Shown here: in pieces, positions 55,001 to 60,680 of the stretch
Layout of the letters: each line of letters starts with the position of its first letter
How positions within the stretch are numbered: position 1 is the first letter of the stretch
Source of the DNA: Trissonchulus latispiculum
Taxonomy: Eukaryota > Nematoda > Enoplea > Enoplida > Ironidae
Direction of reading: 5' to 3'
Length of the DNA stretch: 64,000 nucleotides
Assembly (NCBI GenBank): GCA_030248195.1
Contig: JASAND010007707.1
Location: 1-64,000 of the forward strand
The notes under the pieces: model-generated
The model's input: the letters and a program-made list of their open reading frames with translations, nothing else
Told to the model about the DNA's origin: nothing
Database searches by the model: none
Made by a program: the position numbers and the translations under genes

Positions 55001-55727
55001 GAGTATAAATAACGGGAAATTGTTCGTATGATTTAGCAGTAATTTTGAAAAAACTGATTTTTTCGAAAACAGCCGTTTTTTGACCCCAAAAATTATTTTT
55101 GGCTTATACTGACTCAACCACTAGAGATAGCTCAAAGGTTGTAAAAGCAAAAATGTTCGTTTTTGTACCCTCTTTCCATCCATAACAACCAATCTGATGT
55201 ATCGACTACCTACTAAGAGTATAATGCCAAAAACTGAAAATTTCTCATCTTTTCACCTAAAAATGTGGGACTGGTCCGAGAATGTTAAAGAGCACCAATA
55301 TAGCATATTTTGAAAATTTCATCCACTTTCCTGGAGAATTGAAGCTTGTAGGGCCGAATTTACACAAAGCGATACCAGCACCTTAAGATAAGGCAGCCGA
55401 AGGAGGTGCCAGGCAGATATATAGCTTTATAGCTATAGTTATAGTTTTCCTTAGGATTTGATGATTTCTAAATTGGCAGCCGCCTATCGCGTAGCATAGG
55501 ACCGAATCCCCTTCTGATTTCTTTTCAGTTAGTTAATTAGTAAGAGTAATTTACAGATAGTAAAACAGATTACATATTTTAGCATATAAGGAAAATATCA
55601 GTGGCGAAAAACTGAATTTAACAGGATGAGGCAATTTAGTGTTCAATATTTTCTGACACTTCGTAAACGTTAGCGTTTTCATTAACATTTTACTTGTTTC
55701 AGACGCCGAAGATGGATTGGAGCTTAA
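24564..55727 (+). CDS. Gene 2: paralogue of gene 1, modular secreted protein (24 exons)
   Basis: My model joins 24564-25035, 29767-29883, 30323-30469, 31005-31127, 31976-32122, 36218-36340, 36785-36955, 37189-37308, 37675-37845, 38079-38198, 38607-38777, 39018-39137, 40005-40175, 40467-40586, 42877-43134, 43381-43518, 43645-43773, 44214-44360, 45956-46114, 46298-46420, 46655-46900, 47117-47251, 47442-47607 and 55703-55727. The total is 3819 nt, 1272 residues plus stop, all phase 1 except the last intron. Order: signal peptide, Lys/Gly/Ser linker, ten A-B pairs, three internal linkers, RRRRWIGA tail. Compared with gene 1, the second cycle is replaced by four A-B pairs, three of them recent tandem copies. 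Exon 17 must use a GC donor to stay in frame, or else it ends a short form. Introns 1, 5 and 23 are 4.7, 4.1 and 8.1 kb and carry transposons. The function is unknown. Confidence 0.85.
27357..27715. repeat. Degenerate tandem repeat with TTACCCCCGCGCAGCAAAA words
   Basis: Ten or more imperfect repeats of a roughly 25-40 bp unit mix a GC-rich core (ACCCCCGCGCAG or ACCCACGCAT) with an AT-rich spacer (CAAAATTTT). The copies are well diverged. The open frames crossing it are products of the repeat. Confidence 0.65.
28805..28997. mobile_element. Short element with ACATGTGC ends, second copy
   Basis: Starts ACATGTGC, ends GCACATGT, 193 bp. It is a relative of 17487-17663 in the opposite orientation and lies in intron 1 of gene 2. 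Confidence 0.6.
29767..32122 (+). other. Gene 2 exons 2-5: modules B, A, B, A
   Basis: Exons 29767-29883 (SSFQMECSSSAAEKFEEES), 30323-30469 (SCSVQGAELEESKKEESN), 31005-31127 (SFEVQFVSFQSVSVFQES, GEECSISSVSE) and 31976-32122 (ECSIEGAELEQTKKEEQS). Lengths 117, 147, 123 and 147 nt equal those of exons 2-5 of gene 1. Acceptors are TTTTAG; donors are GTACGT, GTAAGT, GTAATG and GTAAGG. Confidence 0.88.
31336..31737. mobile_element. 402-bp insertion with 10-bp direct repeat TGCTTCACAG, intron 4 of gene 2
   Basis: TGCTTCACAG lies on both sides (31326-31335 and 31738-31747). Inside, CCCTTGTGGGAGC-like words recur. Terminal inverted repeats are weak (CATACCTG against CAGGTGG). A duplicated target of 8-10 bp suggests a cut-and-paste DNA transposon, possibly hAT-like. 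Confidence 0.6.
32123..36217. other. Gene 2 intron 5, 4.1 kb
   Basis: The matching gene 1 intron is 615 bp. This one contains the hAT-like element at 34250-35057. I found no module exon in the remaining sequence and see no convincing gene on either strand. Confidence 0.6.
34250..35057. mobile_element. hAT-like non-autonomous element with GGGTC repeats
   Basis: The ends are a perfect 20-bp inverted repeat, CAGGGATGGAAACTGGGTCA. The 8-bp duplication ATTGACAG lies at 34242-34249 and 35058-35065. The ends are filled with reiterated GGGTC/CTGGGTCA words, and there is no transposase. TIR starting CAGGG with an 8-bp duplication is the hAT pattern. A diverged relative occupies 57467-58700. Confidence 0.88.
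36218..36340 (+). other. Gene 2 exon 6: B module without Cys
   Basis: Residues 336-376: STTFIIIFSSMSSQTTFSES, then SGETVKITEVKS. It corresponds to exons 6 and 12 of gene 1, which also lack the cysteine found at GEEC in other B modules. Confidence 0.87.
37064..37122 (+). pseudogene. Decayed B exon, unit 1
   Basis: After TATAG the sequence codes STTFIIVFSSSETVTK, like the first half of the true B exon at 37189, and then loses similarity. The nearest possible donor (CAG/GTCAAT at 37150) would give an 86-nt exon that breaks frame. It is therefore most likely skipped. Confidence 0.75.
37954..38012 (+). pseudogene. Decayed B exon, unit 2
   Basis: Essentially identical to 37064-37122, with the acceptor TATAG intact and the second half of the exon missing. 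It was carried along in the tandem duplication. Confidence 0.75.
38891..38949 (+). pseudogene. Decayed B exon, unit 3, acceptor lost
   Basis: It codes SATFAIVVNSSETDTTFDES in the frame of a B module. The acceptor AG is changed to GG (CATGG/CTGCTAC), so the exon cannot be spliced in at the ancestral site. It is more diverged from the true B exon than the copies in units 1 and 2. Confidence 0.72.
40005..40586 (+). other. Gene 2 exons 13-14: fourth A-B pair of the array
   Basis: A exon 40005-40175 (EKSEGSSRKEESSEEVSC, AELEESSKEEESIIT) and B exon 40467-40586 (STTFTIVFTSSETVTTFKES). The protein is like the three preceding pairs, but silent sites and introns are clearly diverged and there is no decayed B exon between them. 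It is an older copy. Confidence 0.88.
40667..40702 (+). pseudogene. Possible remnant of the 3' end of a B exon
   Basis: TCCGGAGAAAGCTGTGCACT and the following CACTGAAGTAGCTG/GTGTG resemble the end of exon 14 (SGEECTITEVS and its donor), but with a small deletion that breaks the frame. It is short, so chance similarity is possible. Confidence 0.35.
40703..42876. other. Gene 2 intron 14, 2.3 kb, no further exon seen
   Basis: I searched for the A and B signatures (SC/EC-x-x-G-x-x-L, TSF start, SGE end) and found none with usable splice sites. The open frame around 42110-42352 has no support. Confidence 0.5.
42877..43134 (+). other. Gene 2 exon 15: Gly/Ser/Lys/Asp/Glu linker
   Basis: Residues 765-850, made of GSKGDKSGEGSKGGKS-like repeats. 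It resembles the exon 1 linker rather than the Asp-Ser linkers of gene 1 and contains no module. Phase 1 on both sides, donor GTATGT. Confidence 0.87.
43381..43773 (+). other. Gene 2 exons 16-17: A-B pair with a GC donor or an early end
   Basis: Exon 16 (43381-43518) is an A module: ECTVEGGELEDSSEEEEN. Exon 17 (43645-43773) is a B module: TTSFTVVFSSFESQTTFSES, SGESVTISEVEETK. No GT donor exists at the expected place. AAAG/GCATGA at 43774 would act as a GC donor and keeps the frame to the next linker exon. Without splicing the frame ends GMK and TAA at 43782-43784, which overlaps an AATAAA at 43780-43785. Confidence 0.75.
44214..44360 (+). other. Gene 2 exon 18: Gly/Ser/Asp/Glu linker
   Basis: Residues 940-988: KSDGGSKGEKSEEG, then four GSDEG/GSDGG units coded by GGAAGCGACGAA repeats. 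Phase 1 on both sides; donor GTATGG. It looks like a shorter copy of exon 15, and both end GSSG at the donor. Confidence 0.82.
44491..44530 (+). pseudogene. Truncated B exon, 3' half with intact donor
   Basis: GTCAGTGGCGAAAGTGTTAC onward codes VSGESVTITEVKE, followed by a perfect GTAAGT donor. The first half of the exon and the acceptor are replaced by CTTATCTTTGATG repeats. The match is to the end of exon 17 (VSGESVTISEVEE), so an extra B exon was duplicated and cut. Confidence 0.7.
45956..46420 (+). other. Gene 2 exons 19-20: variant A-B pair
   Basis: Exon 19 (45956-46114) has YTCTVQGGSLTKSKSEER and FSLSITEESIIEVTI. Exon 20 (46298-46420) has TQFVIVLTKESASVFES and SKETVTITQIEE. These are the counterparts of gene 1 exons 14-15. 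Exon 19 carries a short Ser/Asn/Glu N-terminal extension instead of the separate linker exon 13. Confidence 0.87.
46655..46900 (+). other. Gene 2 exon 21: acidic linker with NPFVD
   Basis: Residues 1083-1164, rich in Glu, Ser, Thr and Ala. NPFENPFVDQANENAQEA matches the NPFVD patch of gene 1 exon 16. The acceptor is CTTAAG. The exon has no upstream in-frame ATG and is easily missed by an ORF search. Confidence 0.83.
47117..47607 (+). other. Gene 2 exons 22-23: last A and long B module
   Basis: Exon 22 (47117-47251) has ISVRISGGELQQTEEETE and LLRISHTVVEKVVI. Exon 23 (47442-47607) has TSFEIVIQQKYSKTISEA and GQECQIQSARG, and leaves phase 2. Lengths 135 and 166 nt equal those of gene 1. Confidence 0.87.
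47810..48090. repeat. GGATTAAACTTAAAC repeat element, copy 1
   Basis: Begins near TTAGGGCCTTTTCATAAAAA and is a long imperfect palindrome of GGATTAA and TTAATCC words ending near TTTTATGAATAC. A relative lies at 51370-51711, ending in the reverse complement of the same AAGGGCCTTTTCATAAA word. Confidence 0.65.
48919..49660. mobile_element. hAT-like element nested in the foldback element
   Basis: Ends CAGGGGCGTAGGC and GGCTACGCCACTG (reverse complement CAGTGGCGTAGCC) with the 8-bp duplication ATTATACC at 48911-48918 and 49661-49668. Removing it restores the end of the foldback arm. CAGxGGCGTAGCC ends are a known hAT signature. No transposase frame is present. Confidence 0.9.
50378..50701. mobile_element. 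324-bp MITE with TA target duplication, nested in the foldback arm
   Basis: Left end AGGGCAGTTCACACTAGGCA, right end the imperfect reverse complement (GCCTAGTGTAAACTGGCCTT). It is flanked by TA on both sides. The paralogous arm at 55112-55140 (ACCACTAGAGATAGCTC) is the empty site and shows one TA, supporting a TA duplication as in Tc1/mariner-type elements. The interior repeats AAGTTGC. Confidence 0.82.
51370..51711. repeat. GGATTAAACTTTAATCC repeat element, copy 2
   Basis: Reiterated ACGGATTAAAGTTTAATCCG words and TTTTATGAATACG spacers end at CCAATTTATGAAAAGGCCCT. The same family as 47810-48090. The left border is not clear. Confidence 0.6.
53354..55386. mobile_element. Foldback (palindromic) element, intact copy
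   Basis: Two arms of about 1.0 kb in opposite orientation meet at TTAA 54366-54369. The outer ends read TTAAGGTGGTGGTATCGCTT on the left and its near reverse complement on the right. The inner junction carries the same word on both sides. The whole 2-kb stretch is thus an imperfect palindrome. It lies in intron 23 of gene 2, and no transposase is present. Confidence 0.82.
55703..55727 (+). other. Gene 2 exon 24: terminal exon coding RRRRWIGA
   Basis: GTTTCAG is followed by 25 nt that complete an Arg codon and add RRRWIGA and TAA. This matches the last exon of gene 1 at protein level with silent differences. It lies 8.1 kb after exon 23, but the conservation and the shared phase 2 argue that it is real. 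Confidence 0.72.
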
Positions 55728-55813
55728 GAAATGCAACAAAACTATATAATTGTATCCTTATATTAGGGTATTTTCTTTGTGTAGTATGATAGTAGTAAGT
55801 ACAATGCAATCTT

Positions 55814-55819
55814 AATAAA
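55814..55819 (+). terminator. Gene 2 polyadenylation signal AATAAA
   Basis: AATAAA lies 86 bp after the gene 2 stop codon. Confidence 0.55.
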
Positions 55820-56596
55820 ATGCATGAACTGCACATTCCTCAACTGGAGCCGATAAGTTCAACTATGCTTCGCTTCGGCTTAATTTTCCACTAAATCTGT
55901 CTGGCTAAATGTTCTGTAGGCATCTCTGGGTGCACGACATGTGTCTACACAGAAGACTTTCTTCGAAGGAAACATGTCATGGACTGCGCCAGATGGCTAT
56001 GTTTTCCGAGATTTTTCTTGCAACATATTACTTAGTTTCACAAAATTTCAGTGTTAGTCGTTGTTCGGTTTGCAAATGATGCGGATTCCAGCGGATAAAA
56101 TAATTCATGAACATTACAATATACTCTATTTAGAATAGTTATATAGAAGATTGTACAAGTATCACAGTTTAGGTTGTAATAACCTGGTGGAGCTCCTATG
56201 GCGTTTTTTGAAATGAAATAAATTACAGAACAAACGGAAAATCGACTAGAGTTATGGCGTCCTTGCAAAACTCACTACACGAAAGTTGCTAGAATCTTAT
56301 AAACCGTTTAGATCTTACTGCAAAAGTTGGTGCGCATAATTAATGTCAAATCTCTCATTTATTGATTTCAGTTCATTGCATTAGAAATCGGCAGTTATAT
56401 ATTTTTCAAAAAAATTGGAGATTTATTTAGGGATGAAGGTAGAAAAAATTTCACTGACCGAGCTGAACTGGCACAAAACTTTGACGGGCGTGCTCTAAAC
56501 TTCCATGGCCGAGAAAACTTTCTAACGGGCAGGGGCGAGCCGGGCCGCAAATATTCTGCCCGTGCAGGCCGCAATGGACTCGTGATGCTTTAGTGC
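55820..56596. other. Intergenic DNA after gene 2
   Basis: No coding signature or repeat with clear borders was seen between the gene 2 poly(A) signal and the SINE-like repeat. Confidence 0.5.
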
Positions 56597-56885
56597 GGAT
56601 GTAAGGGAAGTAGGCATAGGAAAGATTGATAAGCCTGCAATGGGAGTTCAGCTGATGGTCCCGTGGTGTAGTGGTTAGCATGTCTGCTCCGGAGTCAGAA
56701 GGGCCGTGGTTCGATCCCCGGCGGGACCAATTCCTTACTTTCAATGGTGAGTGAAAAGCTGAACCTCCCTCTTCCCTTCTCTCTTCTAGGTCCTGGTTTC
56801 GTGGGTACAAGGGTGCCTGACGCCTCCCGTTCGGGCTTGTCCTTGGTTTCTTCCTGATCCGCCAGCCCTGGTAGAAGCGCTACAC
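56597..56885 (+). repeat. SINE-like repeat, best-preserved copy
   Basis: Begins GTAAGGGAAGTAGGCATAGG, carries a 72-nt tRNA-like segment at 56657-56728, and has a body ending near CTGGTAGAAGCGCT. Related copies are at 19981-20249 and 6636-6800. Confidence 0.78.
56657..56728 (+). other. tRNA-like segment inside the SINE-like repeat
   Basis: A perfect 7-bp acceptor stem (GGTCCCG/CGGGACC), an A-box-like GGTGTAGTGG and a perfect B box GGTTCGATCCC. The D arm resembles tRNA-Gln/Glu type genes. The T stem has mismatches and the anticodon loop (TCCGGAG) lacks the usual T33, so I call it tRNA-derived rather than a working tRNA gene. Confidence 0.65.
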
Positions 56886-57466
56886 GGACACAGTTGTTAT
56901 TGCACCATAGACATAGGTGTCTCAGACAGCATTTGCTAAATGTCTGAACACATCTACTATATAATTTTGATCAGCTACTGACTCTGACTATAATGGAGCA
57001 CATCATAGCAACCCTGCTAATTCTTAGCCTCGTAGTAAAGTAAAGTAAAGAAACCGTGTTCCTCGGAAGTTGTAGGTTGTCATCATTAAGTTGTCTAAAC
57101 ATTTTGGAAAGCATAACGGAAGCAAAAAGAGGAAATCAACTGATACGCTTGGAGGGAAGGAATATGGAAGGTCACCTATAATCTTACATGTTAAGGTGCC
57201 GGTTCTGGTTCGCGTATTTTTGGCTTACATACACATTCGTTGTTGAAATTTATTCAAATTTGCTGTAATAAAATCATGTAGGCCAGGAAACATCAGAAAA
57301 GTCGAGGCGAGAAAATATTAGTTCTGGAAAAATTAGAACCCGTTAGCATTAGTCCGTTGTATCTTGCACTGCGGTTATGGTTGCCGGTTGCCCTACACGG
57401 CAAATTTATAATCATTCGAATCCACTCACAAATGCCTACAACATTGCTCTTCGGACTATTTTCGAT

Positions 57467-58700
57467 TAGGGATGGAAACTGGGTCACTTTTTGTGACCCA
57501 GGACCCACTCGACCCAAACGCAAATTTGACAATAACCAAAGGTGACCCATAAAATTTTAAAATTTAGTGACCCAGACCCAAATGACCCAAACGTTTTCGA
57601 CCCAGACCCAACTGGCCCAGGAATTTTCCTGACCCAGACACAAATGATCCAATAGAATAACGTTACGCAGACTGACTTTACCTAACCGAGATTGTCCCAT
57701 TTTGCAACTCCCTAACTTTTTCAATTTTGCAAAGACGCAAGAATAAGCACATTCCACTCATGTTATGAAACTAGATCAACAGTTTGTTTTTCTTACAAAA
57801 AACCAACTAAACATGGGTCGGCGGTTTTCAATTTTAAATTACTAGATACAGTATGCAACCCGAGACAAGGTTTTTTATTTAAAGAAAATGTGAGACGATG
57901 TATCTTTCGCGATTTCCCAAAAGCCCTAACTTTTGATTTTTTGACCAATAACCTTAAAATTTTGCACGGGGCATACAAATTCAAAAGTTTAAATTTTTCC
58001 AGAATAAAAATTTTAACTTGGTATGGGGAAGCCAAGGAAGGAAACTAAGGAAGCAAAATTTTTCTGGAAACATTGGTAGGTTTTTGCTTTTAAAACGCTT
58101 TAAAACCATTTAGCTAGCATTATAATTTTAAAAATTAGCTCAAATTGGAAAATTTTCATTGCTGTTTCAATATTGATGGAATTGAGAGAAATAATGCTGC
58201 CACTGCAGCATTTGCTGGCCATTTTTTCGAGAGCTGAGTGGTTGATGCTGTAAAATTTTAGAATCAACAGAAATGTGTCCACCTTGGTATACGTGCTTTT
58301 ACTATATGTGAATCGACTCAAACATAATGTCAAAGCAAGTCGCACGACACGTAACTACTGATTTCTGCGAAATGACAACTAAATTTAACTAATTTGTTAG
58401 TGATCACGCCGAAGGCGCGATCATTTTTCAGAAATGATGGATTTACCTTTCAAATTAGCTAAACTTCCACCACGAAAATTTGAAACTTTAAAGATTTGGT
58501 AGGGCCCCCTGCGACCCAGACCCAAAACGACCCACTAAAATTGCTGACCCAGACCCAAAGTGACCCATAGGAAGCTTGACCCAGGCCTACCCTGCCCCAA
58601 ATGTTTTGCAAAGCTAGTGACCCAAGACCCAGTGACCCAAGCAAAAACAGCGACCCAAACGACCTATGACCCGTGTCCCATGACCCAGTGTCCATCCCTG
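57467..58700. mobile_element. hAT-like element with GGGTC repeats, diverged copy
   Basis: Starts TAGGGATGGAAACTGGGTCA and ends TGACCCAGTGTCCATCCCTG, the ends of the element at 34250-35057. GACCCA/TGGGTC words fill both ends. No target duplication is visible, and the middle differs from the other copy, so it may be a compound or rearranged copy. Confidence 0.7.
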
Positions 58701-59925
58701 GTCTATGAGAAACCAGCGAAAATTATGTTCGAGATTCAAAAACAGACTTTTTAGAGAAATCAAATAGTGCAATAGGATTTCGACAGCCTCAAGAGCGCTG
58801 GTCCGTCGGTCAACTACATATTGTCCACAGTTATACTTCTATTGGACATGTTATGCCGAACGGAGAACTATCTGCCTACTCTCTGCAACGAAAATGTGAT
58901 GTTTTGAAAATCAAATAAAGATTGTTTTGAACGCAGATTTCTCTCAAGTTTTCAATCGAAAATAGCTTTACAAACTCATTCTTCGGTATTGACGATGGCT
59001 ACTTTTTTGGATTTTGTATTTGCAATTTGTCCGTATCCTAAGCTTTCAAACTTGATCCAAAGTCCATTGCTGCAAATACACGAACCAGCACCGCCAGGTC
59101 AGCCAACAAGATCTGCAGAAAGACACCGCGGTACAACAGGACCGACACCAAAATTCCACTGGAAACCAGCAAATCAAAGACTCCTAAATAAACTTAAACT
59201 GCGTTAATCTAGAAGCGATCGCAAGCTGTGAATTCAGCAAATTGCACATGTAACTTTTATCATTTGTATTTAGCCTGCAGCATTTGCAACCTGCACGTCT
59301 TTCAAGGTTAAATGTTTCATAAAGTGCCAGACGCAGAATTCTGAGTATTGTTCCCTGATTTCTACTAAACGAGATGGCAAGCTTTTGTGAGGAATTTTTT
59401 AGGAAATTTACTTTGGAACTACAAACCATAACAAAGTAATACCTTTTAAAATGGTTGTTAGACTCCGATCTTGCTACATTCCTTGCGTCGATTTTTCTGT
59501 ATCTAACATTTATTATTAACATTTATTATTCTAACAGTTGTGTGTTTAAAAATATTGTTAGCGATCTTATTTAGCCTTTTAGTACGGCTAGGTATATACC
59601 TAAATCAGAGTTAACACGTTTTCAAATTTAAGCTCACTTCAAACCTGTACTGGTATAATTTTACCTACCAGCACGAGATCCCCTATAAAATTAATTAGCT
59701 AAATTAATGGCCATTTCTAGAATTTCCAATAAATCTATTCGGCACGCTTTGACTGCTAAGCCCCCTCGAAGTCATTTCCATTTTTCATTTTCCTTCTAAC
59801 GAATTTGCCTATTGGACCACGTAGGCCTAATTCGTCTGTTTGACTGCGATATCAGCGCGAAGGTTCGAATTTAGCCCACTTTGTTCATTCATCAAATCTG
59901 ACACCTAATCAAGGCACAGAATGGG
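58701..59925. other. Intergenic DNA before the small cysteine-rich gene
   Basis: No convincing gene. The frame at 58989-59207 shows no features beyond a hydrophobic start and low complexity. Confidence 0.5.
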
Positions 59926-59934
59926 TATTAAATA
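59926..59934 (+). promoter_or_regulatory. TATA-like box of the cysteine-rich gene
   Basis: TATTAAATA lies 108 bp before the ATG at 60034, a distance like that in genes 1 and 2. No other shared element was seen. Confidence 0.35.
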
Positions 59935-60033
59935 GGCTGCAAAATTAGGGAGAAATCATTACAGAATTCTCAGTATTCCAAGGAATTTTCTGCCCTAAAT
60001 TTGTGGTTAAGTCTCAGCCAATTCTTGTTCAGC

Positions 60034-60297
60034 ATGCGTTCCCTAGCCTTGATCGTTTTGGTCGCTGCCGTTGCTATGGCCTATGGCGATCTGCATCAGT
60101 GCGTTCAGACCTGCACCAATACCTTCCTGGAAGCCATCGGTACCTACGATATTCCCACCATCTGCCAGAGCTTCCCGGTCTATCGGTCCTGTGTCCAGTC
60201 CTGCCCCAACGGCGGTGCCCGGGCATGGGAGCTGGCCGAGGCCAAGGACCCCCAGACCTTTGCCCAGATGGAGAGTCAGTGCAGCGCCTATGTCTAG
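60034..60297 (+). CDS. Small secreted protein with six cysteines, single exon
   Basis: 87 codons. It starts MRSLALIVLVAAVAMAYG, a signal peptide with likely cleavage after Gly18. The mature part of about 69 residues has six cysteines at 23, 27, 44, 53, 57 and 83, arranged C-x3-C, C, C-x3-C, C. The two C-x3-C pairs could close a helical hairpin. There is no intron, and the GC content is near 60 percent with C/G-ending codons, in sharp contrast to the flanks and to genes 1 and 2. This suggests high expression. The spacing recalls small cysteine-rich secreted nematode proteins such as chondroitin-proteoglycan-like ones, but I cannot assign a family. The ATG at 60034 is preferred over upstream non-ATG starts because it opens the signal peptide. 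An AATAAA follows at 60407. Confidence 0.85.
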   Translation: MRSLALIVLVAAVAMAYGDLHQCVQTCTNTFLEAIGTYDIPTICQSFPVYRSCVQSCPNGGARAWELAEAKDPQTFAQMESQCSAYV

Positions 60298-60406
60298 GTG
60301 AAGCCCAGTCTTGTTAACATTAACTTAAACTTGTTTGCCTTCAATACTTTAGTTTGACTGTATCGGTTGTACTTCGCTGTTAATATTAATTTAATGTTAA
60401 TGTGCT

Positions 60407-60412
60407 AATAAA
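60407..60412 (+). terminator. Polyadenylation signal of the cysteine-rich gene
   Basis: AATAAA lies 110 bp after the stop codon. Confidence 0.55.
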
Positions 60413-60680
60413 ATTAGTCAAATAGCTATTCAGTTTTATGCCGTAGAGTGCTTCCGGCAAACGAAACTGACGAAAAATGTGTGATAGAACCGGAACTTGT
60501 ACTATTGTAATAGTCAATAGTTGTGACTTGTGACAAAATTTTAAATGTAAGTTTTATTGGTTTATACCAGTCGTCGGAGCAGTTGAAGTAGCTTCTTGTG
60601 TAGAAAAGGCCTGCTCCGTTTATATTTATGATAACTAAACTGTAAAGAACCAGGAAAGCTATTGCATTTAATTGCACCAA

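Noticed and set aside
56657..56728. Functional tRNA gene
   Set aside because: The acceptor stem is perfect, but T33 is missing, the T stem is mismatched and the segment is part of a dispersed repeat.
60426..60680. 84-codon reverse frame beginning with a hydrophobic, signal-like segment
   Set aside because: AT-rich DNA easily gives hydrophobic frames. It has no conserved cysteine pattern, no neighbour support and no clear promoter or poly(A) signal.
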